A stretch of 64,000 bases of DNA from Nocardioides sp. SYSU D00065 (GCF_017916425.1 NZ_JAFMSX010000002.1:180413-244412); one strand, 5' to 3'. Numbered from the stretch's first letter, positions 24,946 to 34,020 are shown. Notes: generated by a model not told the origin, from the sequence alone. Translations and numbers: made by a program.

Positions 24946-26202
24946 TCAGAAGCCGGTGAGGCAGTACGGCGGCTCCGCCAGGTCGGCCATCTCGGCGAAC
25001 CGGCGTACGGCATCCTCCTCGCCGTCGAGCCGGCCGGCACGGTGCAGCTGCGCCACGGGCACGCCGCCGAGGTAGAGCGCGCCGAGGGTCTCGGCGGTGA
25101 GCCGGACCTCGGGGGCCCGTTCGGTGCGGACGACCTCCGCGCCGCCGGCCGAGGCGGTCACCTCGAAGCGGCCCGCCGCGTGGCCCTGGGCGTCATCCAC
25201 CTCGAGCACCACCGTGCCGTTCCCGCTCCACGGCCGCGCGGCCAGCGCCCGCGGCACGTCGAGCACGCGCAGCCAGAGGAACTCCTCGATCTCGGTGGAC
25301 CGCACCCGGTTGAGGTCGGTGAGCGCCCACTGCAGTGGGTCGCGAGGATGGCTCAGCTTGTGGGTCACGGTCGTGACGCGGTCCATGTTGCCGAGGAAGG
25401 ACCAGAGCCCGAGCTGGGCCTCAGGGGAGAGGGCGATCATCTCGGTCACCGCGACGGTGTTCTTCTCGCCGTGCTTGAAGATGACGAAGCCGTCGACCGC
25501 GCCGGCGGCGCCGAGGTGGACGGCGGCGCGGATCTTGCGGTTGGCGCCGCCGCCGTCGAAGTCGTAGGCGCCGGTGTGGATGTCCTCGTACGGCGCCGGC
25601 CACTCCACGGAGCCGCGCTGCCTGGCGTGGAAGGCGTCGAAGACGGCACGCACGTGCGGCCACGCGTCCACCGGCTCGACCAGCTCGACGCGTCCGGGGT
25701 CGGTGAAGGACCGGAACCCGAAGCCGGCCGAGGTGTCGACCTCGACGCCGTGGCGGAACGTCGCCGGCCCGAACCCCCAGCGGCCGTAGATCGTGGCCTC
25801 CGACGCGGTCAGCGCGGCGACCGGGACGCCCGAGGTCACCGCGTCGGCCAGGTCGGCCTCGATGAGCTGGCGGAGCAGACCCCGGCGTCGGTGGCTCGCG
25901 CTGGTGGTCACGTCGGTGACCATCCGCAGCGGCAGCACCTCGCGACCCGCGTTGAGGGTCTTGTCGAAGCTGGCGTACGTCGCCACCGGCATCGGGCCCG
26001 CGCCGAACTCGCCAGCGGGCAGCCAGGCGCCACGGACGGTGGCCCGCTCGGCACGGTAGTGGGTCACCCACCGGTCGACGAGCTCGTCCTCGGGACGGTC
26101 CGCGCGGAAGCCGCGCTGCACCGCGCCGACCCAGCCCCGCCGGCGGGCGGTGGCCTCCTCGGAGTCGTCGAACAGGTCGAGGATCGCCACGTCGTAGTCC
26201 AC
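24946..26202 (-). CDS. Eis-like GNAT N-acetyltransferase
   Basis: A 418-residue protein with the three-part Eis layout: an N-terminal GNAT domain whose acetyl-CoA motif is VTDVTTSASHRRRGLLRQLI (about residues 94-113), a second degenerate GNAT lobe, and a C-terminal SCP2-like domain. The chain ends in YCLTGF; in Eis proteins the C-terminal carboxylate takes part in catalysis, so this end is probably functional. ASEATIYGRWGFGPAT is the substrate-side segment. Eis enzymes acetylate amines, including some aminoglycosides, but the substrate here is unknown. GTG 26202 has TAGCGT six bases upstream. Confidence 0.85.
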   Translation of the reverse strand: MDYDVAILDLFDDSEEATARRRGWVGAVQRGFRADRPEDELVDRWVTHYRAERATVRGAWLPAGEFGAGPMPVATYASFDKTLNAGREVLPLRMVTDVTTSASHRRRGLLRQLIEADLADAVTSGVPVAALTASEATIYGRWGFGPATFRHGVEVDTSAGFGFRSFTDPGRVELVEPVDAWPHVRAVFDAFHARQRGSVEWPAPYEDIHTGAYDFDGGGANRKIRAAVHLGAAGAVDGFVIFKHGEKNTVAVTEMIALSPEAQLGLWSFLGNMDRVTTVTHKLSHPRDPLQWALTDLNRVRSTEIEEFLWLRVLDVPRALAARPWSGNGTVVLEVDDAQGHAAGRFEVTASAGGAEVVRTERAPEVRLTAETLGALYLGGVPVAQLHRAGRLDGEEDAVRRFAEMADLAEPPYCLTGF

Positions 26203-26208
26203 GCGGTC

Positions 26209-26214
26209 ACGCTA
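26209..26214 (-). promoter_or_regulatory. -10 box, leaderless promoter of the Eis-like gene
   Basis: TAGCGT on the minus strand, six bases, then GTG 26202. Confidence 0.5.
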
Positions 26215-26272
26215 GTGAGCAGGGCCGACGTCGGGCCACGGGTTATCGCCCGGACGCGCCCGGCGACCGGGC

Positions 26273-27160
26273 TCAGCCGAGGACGAGGAGCGGCGCGGCC
26301 ACCAGGACAGCCCAGGCGAGCTCGGCTGCGCCGGTGCCGGCGAGCACCGGGATGAGAGCGGGACCGGCCGCCCCGCCGAGCACGGCGCGCGTGGGCGCGA
26401 CGGCGCGGCCCAGGAAGACCAGGCCGAGCAGCGCCCACCACGTGGTGGCGGCCGCCACCGCGACCACAGCGGCCGCGGCGACCAGCACGAGGAAGGCGTA
26501 CAGGTAGCGGGTGCGTTCGTCGCCCAGCCGGACGGCCAGGGTCCGCTTGCCCGCCACCGTGTCGGTGGGGATGTCGCGCAGGTTGTTGGCCACGAGGATC
26601 GCGCACGCGAGGGCCCCGATGCCGACGCCGGCGTAGAGCGCCGGCCACTCCCACGCTTGCGTCTGCACGTACGTCGTGCCGATCACCGCCACGAGGCCGA
26701 AGAAGACGAACACCATGACCTCGCCCAGGCCGAGGTAGCCGTAGGGCTTGTCGCCGCCGGTGTAGAACCACGCGGCGACGACGCAGACCGCGCCGACCGC
26801 CACCAGCCACCAGGCCGTCGTCGCCGCCAGGACCAGCCCGGCCACGGCAGCCACCCCGAACGCCGCGAAGGCGGCGGTCTTGACGGCGCCCGGTGTCGCG
26901 GCACCCGACCCGACCAGGCGCATCGGGCCGACGCGGTCGGCGTCGGTGCCGCGGATGCCGTCGGAGTAGTCGTTGGCGTAGTTGACCGCGACCTGCAGCG
27001 CGAGGCTCACCACGAGGGCGAGCAGGGCCTTCCACCACACGGCCTGGTCGACGTACGCCGCCACCGCGGTGCCGGCGAGGACGGGCGCGACGGCGGCGGG
27101 CAGGGTGCGGGGCCGCGCGCCGGCGAGCCAGTCAGCGGGGGAGGTCACCGGGGAGGTCAC
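26273..27160 (-). CDS. menA: 1,4-dihydroxy-2-naphthoate polyprenyltransferase
   Basis: UbiA-family membrane prenyltransferase, 295 residues with about eight or nine helices. It joins the polyprenyl tail to DHNA, giving demethylmenaquinone for MenG. The first Asp-rich motif is NYANDYSDGIRGTDADR (NDxxD type) at about residues 65-81. NNLRDIPTDTVAGKRTLAVRLG is the second cation-binding loop. ARPRTLPAAVAPVLAGTA is the usual N-terminus. GTG 27160 overlaps the MFS stop by four bases, so the two are cotranscribed. The prenyl donor is probably made by the synthase at 59588-60586. Confidence 0.94.
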   Translation of the reverse strand: MTSPVTSPADWLAGARPRTLPAAVAPVLAGTAVAAYVDQAVWWKALLALVVSLALQVAVNYANDYSDGIRGTDADRVGPMRLVGSGAATPGAVKTAAFAAFGVAAVAGLVLAATTAWWLVAVGAVCVVAAWFYTGGDKPYGYLGLGEVMVFVFFGLVAVIGTTYVQTQAWEWPALYAGVGIGALACAILVANNLRDIPTDTVAGKRTLAVRLGDERTRYLYAFLVLVAAAAVVAVAAATTWWALLGLVFLGRAVAPTRAVLGGAAGPALIPVLAGTGAAELAWAVLVAAPLLVLG

Positions 27161-28497
27161 CGGGGGATTGTGTCAGGGGTGTCCGGCTCGACCAGCGGCG
27201 GCGGCCCGGACGCGGCCAGCTCCTCGGTGTCGGGGGTGCCGACCCGCGCGTCGGCGAGGACGTCGGCCGGCACGTGGTGCTCGAGCCAGCGTCGCCCGGA
27301 GTTCGCGGCGAAGTGGATGCCGACCGCAGCGGCGGAGACGATCGCAGCGATCGTGAGCCACCCGAAGGCGCCCCACTGCATCGCCAGGAAGCCGTACACC
27401 GCCGGTGCCCAGAACCGACCCAGCGTGTTGCCGAGCTCGGAGACGCCCTGGTAGTCGCCGCGGCGACGCGGGTCCATCAGCTCTGCCTCGAACGTCCAGC
27501 CCGACGCCGACAGGAACAGCTCGGCCCAGGTCAGCACGACGTGGCCGAGGAAGAACATCACGATCGTCACCCACCCGACCGTCTCGTGCGTGGCCAGCGT
27601 GATGAGGCACGTGAGCACGAAGAACACCGTCGAGATCCGCACGGCGCGCAGCGCCGTGGTGACGTCGCGGATGCCGCGCGAGGTCAGGCGTGGCAGCACG
27701 ATGCACATCACCGTGTTGGTGGCGAAGAGCACCGCGACGAGCACCCGCGGGGCATCGGTCTCGGTCACCAGCCAGACCGGGATCACCGTGTGCAGCAGGA
27801 CCTGGTTGGTCCACAGCACGCCGGTGAAGAAGGTCACCGCGATCCAGCTGCGGTTGCGGATGGCGGGGATGCCTTCCGGCTTGGCGCGCGGCTCGCCACC
27901 ACGGACGTCGTGGGTGGCGTCGGGCAGCCTGAGGATCGCGGCGCTGTTGGCGATGAACAGTGCCGCGCTCAACAGCGGCGCCCACCGCAGCACGTCGTTG
28001 CCGAAGGCGATCGCGCCGCCGCCGAGGAACGCGCCCAGGCTGAAGCCGACGTTCAGCGCGGAGTACATGTAGGCGCGCGACTCCACCCGCTCCGACGGCG
28101 GCAGCACGTCGATGACGTACGCGCCGTGAGCGGTGCCGGCCAGCGTGCCGGCGACCTCCATCACCACGGCGAGGGCGACGTATTGGGGGAAGCCCTCGAT
28201 GAACGGCCACGCGAGGAACAGCGCGCCCTGGACGACCGCGCTGAGCGACCACATCCGCTTGGGGCCGAAGCGGTCGACGAGCTTGCCCATCGGCATCGCG
28301 ACGCAGAAGCTCGCGATGGCGCCGATGGTCAGGCCGATGCCGACCTCCGCCAGCGACAGGCCCACGATGACGGTGAAGAACACCGCCGAGCCGGCGAGGA
28401 AGGTGCCCTCGCCCGACGCGAAGAGCAGCGACTGGACGGACAAGCGTCCCGCGAGGCTGGAGGGCGGGGTGGCGTATCGGATCAAGGCGGCGAACAT
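27157..28497 (-). CDS. MFS transporter
   Basis: A 446-residue major facilitator with about twelve helices. The loop 2-3 signature appears as GKLVDRFGPKRMW and a late loop as ELMDPRRRGDYQGVSELG. The C-terminus is an ~50-residue acidic and proline-rich cytosolic tail. The substrate is unknown. Its stop overlaps menA, an arrangement that may simply reflect cotranscription. GACAAT lies eight bases before the ATG on the minus strand. Divergent from the HNH gene. Confidence 0.85.
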   Translation of the reverse strand: MFAALIRYATPPSSLAGRLSVQSLLFASGEGTFLAGSAVFFTVIVGLSLAEVGIGLTIGAIASFCVAMPMGKLVDRFGPKRMWSLSAVVQGALFLAWPFIEGFPQYVALAVVMEVAGTLAGTAHGAYVIDVLPPSERVESRAYMYSALNVGFSLGAFLGGGAIAFGNDVLRWAPLLSAALFIANSAAILRLPDATHDVRGGEPRAKPEGIPAIRNRSWIAVTFFTGVLWTNQVLLHTVIPVWLVTETDAPRVLVAVLFATNTVMCIVLPRLTSRGIRDVTTALRAVRISTVFFVLTCLITLATHETVGWVTIVMFFLGHVVLTWAELFLSASGWTFEAELMDPRRRGDYQGVSELGNTLGRFWAPAVYGFLAMQWGAFGWLTIAAIVSAAAVGIHFAANSGRRWLEHHVPADVLADARVGTPDTEELAASGPPPLVEPDTPDTIPR

Positions 28498-28648
28498 CGC
28501 CGACCATTGTCACCCGCGGCACCGACAGTCGTCTCCCGAATTCCCGGAGCGGCGCTGCAGCGATGCTGGGAACAGGCGCTCGAAAACTGTTGTCCACACT
28601 CGTGTTCCGGCTCGTCGGAGTGTCGGTGGTGGCTGGGAGGATGGACGC

Positions 28649-30145
28649 ATGTCCCCCACCGCCGATGCTCCTCCTGTCGCCGGCGTCGCGCCGGTGTCGG
28701 AGCGTGCGGTGCTGGATCGGGCGGTGGCGGCGATGACCGCGAGGCGGCGCGTCGAGGTCGAGCTGCTGGAGGCGGCGCTGGCGTGGGCGCACGCGCACGT
28801 GGTCCCGGCCGAGGATGCGGACCGCGATCCCGGTGCGGTGGCGGCTTGGCGTGCCGACTCGCCTGCAGCTCCCGGGTCGAAGGCGGCGCTGTTCGGTGAG
28901 CAGGCGGTCCCGATCGCAGGAGCGGGTGCGCCCTTGGTGGCCGAGTTCGCGGTGACGGAGCTCGCCGGGGTGCTGGAGCAGTCGCACGAGGCGACGCTCG
29001 CGCTGGTCGGTGACGTCCTCGACCTGGTCCACCGGCTGCCGCGGCTGTGGGCCCTGGTGCGTGAGCTGCAGGTGCCGGTGCGGCTCGCACGCGAGGCCGC
29101 TCGGCAGTCCCGCGACCTGTCGCCGATCGCGGCAGCGCACGCGGACCGGCTGCTGGTGTGGCAGCCGCGCCGTCTGAACCCGCATCGCATCGGGGTGCTG
29201 GTCCACGAGGCCCGGTTGTACGCCGACCCCGACCGGGCGATCGCCGACCACGACGAAGCACTCAGCACGCGGCGCGTGGAGGTGTGCCACGAGCTGGGGG
29301 CGCCGGGGACCTCGGAGGTCTTCATGACCCTCGACACCGCCGACGCGGTCGCGTTCGACCACACCGTCACCACGATGGCAGCCACCATGAGGTCCCTCGG
29401 ACATCCGGGCGACCTGGGGGTTCGCCGCGCGCACGCGGTCGGGGTGCTCGCCGACCCGCAGAAGACACTCGACCTCCTCGCCGCCGGCGACCTCGCCGAC
29501 CCCGACCGGCCCGTCGACCCTGGCGACGATCCGGCCGTGTGCGTCGCGGAGGACGTCGCGTACAGGCCCGCGAGCCCGTTCCGCCGACCCACCTGCCCCC
29601 ACTCGGGAGACGAGGCCTGGAGCGAGAGCGGTGAGGTGCGGCTGGTGGTCCACGTGACCGACACGGACCTCCTCGAGTCCCCGGACAGGCACGGCGTCGC
29701 CCGGTCACCCGAGCTGGGGCCGATGCTGCTCGGCCGGCTCCGCGCCTGGCTGCTCACCGCAGGCAAGGTCACCGTGCAGCCGGTCCTCGACCTGGACCCC
29801 CACGCAGCCTCGATCCCGCCGGTGGACCAGCACGACCCACCAGCGCGGATGGCCGCCGCGGTGCGGCACCGCGACGCCACCTGTGTCTACCCCGGCTGCA
29901 CCCGGATCTCGGGCCGGTGCGACCTCGACCACATCGACGAGTACGTCCCCATGAACCAGGGCGGACCACCCGGTCAGACCCGCCCGGACAACCTCGCCCC
30001 GCTGTGCCGGCGGCACCACCGAGCCAAGACCTTCAGCAGGTTCACCTACCAGCGCCTGCCGGACGGCTGCTACGAGTGGACGCTGCCCACCGGCGCCCGC
30101 GTCACCTCCGACCCACCACGTCGACGACCCACCCCGCCCCGCTGA
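28649..30145 (+). CDS. DUF222 / HNH endonuclease domain protein (13E12 family)
   Basis: A 498-residue member of the 13E12 repeat family common and multi-copy in actinobacteria. Residues ~20-330 form the helical DUF222 domain. The C-terminal HNH nuclease has CVYPGCTRISGRCDLDHIDEYVPMNQGG, then NLAPLCRRHHRAKTF, giving the two Cys pairs and the HNH histidines. ATG 28649 follows GGGAGGA six bases upstream. The family's role is not established; some copies look mobile or DNA-damage-linked. No terminal repeats are visible here. It breaks up an otherwise metabolic region. Confidence 0.85.
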   Translation: MSPTADAPPVAGVAPVSERAVLDRAVAAMTARRRVEVELLEAALAWAHAHVVPAEDADRDPGAVAAWRADSPAAPGSKAALFGEQAVPIAGAGAPLVAEFAVTELAGVLEQSHEATLALVGDVLDLVHRLPRLWALVRELQVPVRLAREAARQSRDLSPIAAAHADRLLVWQPRRLNPHRIGVLVHEARLYADPDRAIADHDEALSTRRVEVCHELGAPGTSEVFMTLDTADAVAFDHTVTTMAATMRSLGHPGDLGVRRAHAVGVLADPQKTLDLLAAGDLADPDRPVDPGDDPAVCVAEDVAYRPASPFRRPTCPHSGDEAWSESGEVRLVVHVTDTDLLESPDRHGVARSPELGPMLLGRLRAWLLTAGKVTVQPVLDLDPHAASIPPVDQHDPPARMAAAVRHRDATCVYPGCTRISGRCDLDHIDEYVPMNQGGPPGQTRPDNLAPLCRRHHRAKTFSRFTYQRLPDGCYEWTLPTGARVTSDPPRRRPTPPR

Positions 30146-30521
30146 GCCCGACCACCGCCCGGTGATCGGGCCACCGGCGTGTGCCGGGTGGCGAGTGCGG
30201 GCGAGTGGCGGATGCTCGCGGGCGCGGAACGTCTCGCCGATCGTGTGGCCGCCACGAACCCCGTGGTCGGCGTCACCCCATGACCGCGCCGCGAGCGGAA
30301 TGCCGCCGCCAGCCGCTTCGTTGTGCAGGACAGCTGGTTCCGCATCATGCCCCCGGGCCTCACCCCTTGCCGCTGCGAGCGGCCACTCGCCGAGAGGCGG
30401 CTGACGGACCAGCGAGCCACACCACGCAGCCACCCGCCGGGTAAGCCCCGGTCAGGGTGGCTGCGTGCCGTAGGAGGCGGGGCTGGCGGCAGCAGAGCCG
30501 CAGCAGGCGAGCGGGCCGGCG
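30146..30521. other. Intergenic region, convergent HNH and nucleoside transporter genes
   Basis: 376 bases with no convincing gene; the open frames here lack ribosome sites and coding bias. The only clear structure is the hairpin at 30423-30467. Confidence 0.6.
30423..30467. terminator. Strong hairpin, probable bidirectional terminator
   Basis: CACGCAGCCACCC (30423-30435) pairs perfectly with GGGTGGCTGCGTG (30455-30467). The 19-base loop contains a second pairing (CCGGG with CCCGG). It lies between convergent genes and has no T-run. Confidence 0.6.
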
Positions 30522-31781
30522 CTACAGCGAGACCACGACGCCGGCGATCGCGGCGTTCGCGAGGTTGGCGAGGGCGCCCGCGAGGAGCGCGCGCATCCCG
30601 AGCTGCGCCACGACGCCGCGCCGCTCCGGCAGGAGCGAGCCGAGGGTGCCGATCTGGATGGCGATCGAGGCGAAGTTGGCGAAGCCGGCGAGGGCGAAGG
30701 TGACCACGGCGACCGTGACGGGGCTGAGGGCGTCGACCTCGGGACCGAAGTTGGCGAAGGCCACGAACTCGTTGAGCACGGTCTTCTCGCCGATCCAGCC
30801 GCCGGCCTGCACGGCCTCCGACCACGGCACCCCGAGCAGCCACGCGAGCGGTGCCAACGCCGACCCCAGCACGCCGCCGAAGGTGAGGTCGTCAGCGCCG
30901 AACCAGCCGCCGATGCCGCCGAGGATGCCGTCGGCGAGGGCGATGAGCGCGACGAAGGCGATCAGCAGCCCGCCGACCGTCACCGCGATCCGGCCTCCGG
31001 CGATCGCGCCGCGACCGACCGCGTCGATGAGGTTGGTGGACTCCTCGTCCCGCACCGCGCGTACGTCGACCTGCTCCGGCGCGTCGATCGGCGTGGCACC
31101 GTCCAGCTCGCCGTCCTCGGGCGTGCTGTCCGGCCACATCACCTTCGCCATGAGGAGCGACGCCGGTGCGTTCATGACGGTCGCCGCGAGCAGGTACTCC
31201 AGCGGCGCACCGAGCAGGGAGTAGCCGACCAGGGTGGACCCGGCCGCGGCCGCGAAGCCGGCGGTCATGATCGTGAACAGCTGGCCGCGCCGCAGCGAGC
31301 GGAGGTACGGCGCGATCATCAGCGGCGCCTCGCTCTGTCCGAGGAAGATCACCGTCGCGCCGTACATCGACTCGACCTTGCTGATCCCGAGCAGCCGCGC
31401 GAGGGCGCCGCCGAGCAGCCACGTGGCCCACTGGACCACCCGGAGGTAGTAGAGCAGCCCGATCAGCGCCCCGAGGAACACGATGACCGGCAGGACCTGC
31501 AGGGCGAAGATCGTCTCGCCCTCCTCGGCCACCCCGAGCAGCGGCCCGAAGACGAACGACGTGCCCTCGTCGGTGTAGCCGATCAGCGTCGCGACGCGGT
31601 CGGAGACCCACTTCAGTGCGTCGTTGCCGGGCCCCCAGCGCAGCACCAGGGCCGCGAACCCGACCTGCAGCGCGAGCGCGACGCCGACGGTGCGCCACGA
31701 GATGCCGCGCCGGTGCTTCGACAGCGCCACCGCGACGGCCAGCAGCAGGGCCAGTCCCAGGAGTCCGCGCAGCCCCGCCAC
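30522..31781 (-). CDS. NupC/CNT-family concentrative nucleoside transporter
   Basis: A 419-residue inner-membrane nucleoside:cation symporter with about ten helices. Family landmarks are the re-entrant loop motif FLGQSEAPLMIAPYL (GQSEAP), a MTAGFAAAAGSTLVGY segment, VMNAPASLLMAKVMWP, and the C-terminal KTVLNEFVAFANF and ALAGFANFASIAIQIGTLGSLLPERR segments that line the substrate site. The cation and base specificity are not evident. The small membrane-protein gene upstream ends 3 bases before it, so they are probably one operon. Confidence 0.92.
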   Translation of the reverse strand: MAGLRGLLGLALLLAVAVALSKHRRGISWRTVGVALALQVGFAALVLRWGPGNDALKWVSDRVATLIGYTDEGTSFVFGPLLGVAEEGETIFALQVLPVIVFLGALIGLLYYLRVVQWATWLLGGALARLLGISKVESMYGATVIFLGQSEAPLMIAPYLRSLRRGQLFTIMTAGFAAAAGSTLVGYSLLGAPLEYLLAATVMNAPASLLMAKVMWPDSTPEDGELDGATPIDAPEQVDVRAVRDEESTNLIDAVGRGAIAGGRIAVTVGGLLIAFVALIALADGILGGIGGWFGADDLTFGGVLGSALAPLAWLLGVPWSEAVQAGGWIGEKTVLNEFVAFANFGPEVDALSPVTVAVVTFALAGFANFASIAIQIGTLGSLLPERRGVVAQLGMRALLAGALANLANAAIAGVVVSL

Positions 31782-31784
31782 CGC

Positions 31785-32006
31785 TCAGCGCACCTGCCCG
31801 TCCCCGCCGGGCGACTCGTCCCCGCCGGACGCGTCGTCCCCGCCGGGGCGGCCGCTGGGCCGCTCGTCCGGCCGCGGGACGCCACGCGCGAGGTCGCGGG
31901 TGTCGCGCGTGATGCGCTCGGCCCGCCGCCGCTCGAAGAAGAGGATCGCCAGGACGACGGCGGCCGTGACGACGAGGGTGAGCACGAGCCGGTAGGTGTC
32001 CACCAC
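31785..32006 (-). CDS. Small single-pass membrane protein, unrecognised
   Basis: 73 residues. A membrane helix (about 5-23, LVLTLVVTAAVVLAILFF) is followed by the basic cytosolic stretch ERRRAERITRDTRDLARG and a Gly/Asp/Ser/Pro-rich tail. I do not recognise a family. It is supported mainly by its tight placement before the nucleoside transporter gene. GTG at 32003 is an equally good start. Confidence 0.5.
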   Translation of the reverse strand: MVDTYRLVLTLVVTAAVVLAILFFERRRAERITRDTRDLARGVPRPDERPSGRPGGDDASGGDESPGGDGQVR

Positions 32007-32063
32007 CCCACCATGGCACGGGTGGGCGGCGCGGCGCTGCGGGCGATCCGGAGGCCGCGGCCC

Positions 32064-32609
32064 CTACCCGTGCACCGAGAGGTGCTCGGGCGGCACGTGG
32101 TCGGTGAGCCAGACGCCGTTCCCGGTCCGCCAGAACGTCGCCCCGTCCCGGGCCATGGCGGCGGCGTCCACCTCGAGCACGACCGCCTCACCGCGCCGCC
32201 GCCCCACCCGGCGGGCCGTGTCGACGTCGCCGGACAGGTGCACGTGGTGGCGACCGCGGCGGTCGAGCCCCGTGGCGAGCACGGACGTCAGGTTCCGCGC
32301 GGGCGTGCCGTGGTACAGCACGGCCGGTGGCTCGGCGGGGTCCAGGGCGAGGTCGACCGGCACGGAGTGGCCCTGTCGCGCTCGGATGCGGCCCGCCGCG
32401 CGGTCGACCTCGAAGCGCTGCTTGTCGTTGGTCGCGACGATCCGCTCGACGTCCTCGCGCGCCAGCGGCGTGCCGGCGTCGGCCAGCGCGGCCAGCAGGT
32501 CGTCCACCCCAACCCATCCGGAGGCGTCCAGCGTCAGCCCGACCGAGTCCGGCCGGTGCCGCAGGACGTACGACAGCCGCTTCGAGGCGCGCACGTCGTC
32601 CGGCCGCAC
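32064..32609 (-). CDS. kptA: RNA 2'-phosphotransferase (Tpt1/KptA)
   Basis: A 181-residue enzyme that removes a 2'-phosphate from RNA using NAD+, releasing ADP-ribose cyclic phosphate. Typical motifs are RASKRLSYVLRHRPDSVGL, TNDKQRFEV, RARQGHSV, LYHGT (NAD-binding core), HHVHLSGD and the late FWRTGNGVWLTDHVPPEHL. In fungi it finishes tRNA splicing; bacteria lack that pathway, so the bacterial role is open (RNA repair or NAD-related chemistry). It begins at GTG 32609, 3 bases after the upstream DUF1330 gene. Confidence 0.92.
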   Translation of the reverse strand: MRPDDVRASKRLSYVLRHRPDSVGLTLDASGWVGVDDLLAALADAGTPLAREDVERIVATNDKQRFEVDRAAGRIRARQGHSVPVDLALDPAEPPAVLYHGTPARNLTSVLATGLDRRGRHHVHLSGDVDTARRVGRRRGEAVVLEVDAAAMARDGATFWRTGNGVWLTDHVPPEHLSVHG

Positions 32610-32612
32610 GGG

Positions 32613-32900
32613 TCAGGCTCCGGGCACCACGCGCATGTCGCGGTCCGCGCCGCCGTCGAGGGCCCGCAGCGCCTCCTGGTACGCCTCGCTGTCGTGCGCG
32701 GCGACGGCCGCCTCCACCGACGCGAACTCGATGACGACGGTGCGGGTCGCCTCGCCCTTCTCGAACGTCACCTCGGGGGTGCCGCGGACCAGGAACGTGC
32801 CGCCGGCGGCGCGCAGCGCGGGCCCGGCGAGCTCGGCGTACGCGGCCACCTTGGCGGGGTCGTGGACGGCCTGGTAGGTGGTGATCCAGTAGGCGCTCAT
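32613..32900 (-). CDS. DUF1330 family protein
   Basis: A 95-residue dimeric alpha-beta barrel (ferredoxin-like) protein of the DUF1330 family: AYWITTYQAVHDPAKVAAYAEL at the start, RGTPEVTFEKGE, and VVIEFASVEAAVAAHDSEAYQEAL. The function of the family is unknown. ATG 32900 has TAGGGT seven bases upstream. First gene of the minus-strand operon ending in the nucleoside transporter. Confidence 0.87.
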   Translation of the reverse strand: MSAYWITTYQAVHDPAKVAAYAELAGPALRAAGGTFLVRGTPEVTFEKGEATRTVVIEFASVEAAVAAHDSEAYQEALRALDGGADRDMRVVPGA

Positions 32901-32907
32901 GGTCCCG

Positions 32908-32913
32908 ACCCTA
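32908..32913 (-). promoter_or_regulatory. -10 box before the DUF1330 gene
   Basis: TAGGGT on the minus strand, seven bases before ATG 32900. It is one of a divergent pair with the box at 32997-33002. Confidence 0.4.
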
Positions 32914-32996
32914 CGGCGCCGCGCTCGGTCAGGCGGCCGCTGCCATCGACCGCGGTCCCGGCCGGGTCCGGCCCGTCGCCATGCTGGCAGAGCCGT

Positions 32997-33002
32997 TAGC
33001 GT
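32997..33002 (+). promoter_or_regulatory. -10 box before menE
   Basis: TAGCGT, seven bases before the menE GTG at 33010; probable promoter of menECD. Confidence 0.4.
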
Positions 33003-33009
33003 TCGTCGT

Positions 33010-34020
33010 GTGGATTTCCTGCGGCCCCCGGGCGAGCCGTCCGTCGCCGTCCGCGAGCTGTCGCGGTGGCTCGAGGCCGACAGTCCCGCGCCGCTCCTGA
33101 TCGAGACCTCCGGCTCGACGGGCCGGCCCAAGGGGGTCGTCCTGCCGAGGCCCGCCGTGCTGGCCAGCGCCGAGGCGTCCGCTCGGCGGCTCGGAGCGAC
33201 CGGACGCTGGCTGCTCGCGCTCCCGCCGGCGTACGTCGCCGGGGTACAGGTCGTCGTCCGGTCCCTCCTCGCCGGCCACGAGCCGGTCGTCGTGACCGGC
33301 CTCGACCTGGCCGGCGCCGTCGATCCCGACGTGCCGACGTTCGTCTCCCTGGTCCCCACCCAGCTGCACCGGATCCTCGACCAGCCCGACCAGCGGGCCG
33401 CGCTGGCCCGCTGCCACACCGTCCTGGTCGGCGGCGGCGGTCTCGACGCCGAGCTGCGCCGTCGCGCCGAGCAGCACGGCGTGCACGTCGTGGCGACCTA
33501 CGGCTCCTCCGAGACCGCCGGCGGGTGCGTCTACGACGGCGTGCCGCTCGACGGCGTCGCGGTCACCCTCGGCGCCGACGGGCGGATCCGGATCGCCGGC
33601 CCCACGCTGTTCAGCCACTACACCGGCGACCCCGACCTGACGGCCGAGGTGCTGGTCGACGGCTGGTTCCTCACCTCCGACGCCGGCCGCCTCGACGACG
33701 ACGGGCGGTTGGAGGTGATCGGCCGCATCGACGACGTCGTCGTCAGCGGTGGCGTCAAGATCCCGCTGCCGGCCGTGGCCGAGCGGCTCCGGGAGCATCC
33801 CGGCGTCCACGAGGCCGAGGTGCTCGGCGTGCCGGACGAGGAGTGGGGGCAGCGGCTCGTGGCGGTCGTGGTCGGCACCGCCGGCGACGCCGAGCTGCGC
33901 GACTGGGTCGGCGCGGTCCACCCGCGCTCCTGGGCGCCGCGCCAGTTCCGGCGGGTCGGCGCGCTTCCGCTGCTCCCCAACGGCAAGGTCGACCGCCAGG
34001 CGCTGAGGAGCGGCCTGTGA
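33010..34020 (+). CDS. menE: o-Succinylbenzoate-CoA ligase
   Basis: ANL enzyme converting o-succinylbenzoate to its CoA thioester for MenB. It is a short ANL protein (336 residues), as usual for actinobacterial MenE, which lacks much of the N-terminal subdomain. Motifs: IETSGSTGRPKGVVL (A3 loop), LALPPAYVAGVQVV, ATYGSSETAGGCVYDG (A5), LTSDAGRLD, GRIDDVVVSGGVKIPLPAVAERL (A8) and the final LPNGKVDRQALR with the A10 lysine. GTG 33010 is in frame and begins VDFLRPPGEPS. The stop overlaps menC as GTGA. Confidence 0.92.
   Translation: MDFLRPPGEPSVAVRELSRWLEADSPAPLLIETSGSTGRPKGVVLPRPAVLASAEASARRLGATGRWLLALPPAYVAGVQVVVRSLLAGHEPVVVTGLDLAGAVDPDVPTFVSLVPTQLHRILDQPDQRAALARCHTVLVGGGGLDAELRRRAEQHGVHVVATYGSSETAGGCVYDGVPLDGVAVTLGADGRIRIAGPTLFSHYTGDPDLTAEVLVDGWFLTSDAGRLDDDGRLEVIGRIDDVVVSGGVKIPLPAVAERLREHPGVHEAEVLGVPDEEWGQRLVAVVVGTAGDAELRDWVGAVHPRSWAPRQFRRVGALPLLPNGKVDRQALRSGL

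Noticed and set aside
28575..28600. Possible LexA (SOS) box upstream of the HNH gene
   Set aside because: Only TCGAA of the palindromic TCGAAC-N4-GTTCGA is present; the right half does not match.
28590..28605. TTGTCCACA, identical to an actinobacterial DnaA box
   Set aside because: A single copy in the HNH upstream region with no AT-rich element, dnaA or dnaN nearby; chance occurrence is likely.
28649..30145. HNH/DUF222 gene as part of a mobile element
   Set aside because: No terminal repeats, target duplication, transposase or integrase is visible, and the family is commonly chromosomal in actinobacteria.
30146..30521. Small genes in the HNH-transporter gap
   Set aside because: The frames have no ribosome site or start context, no recognisable motif and overlap a terminator hairpin.
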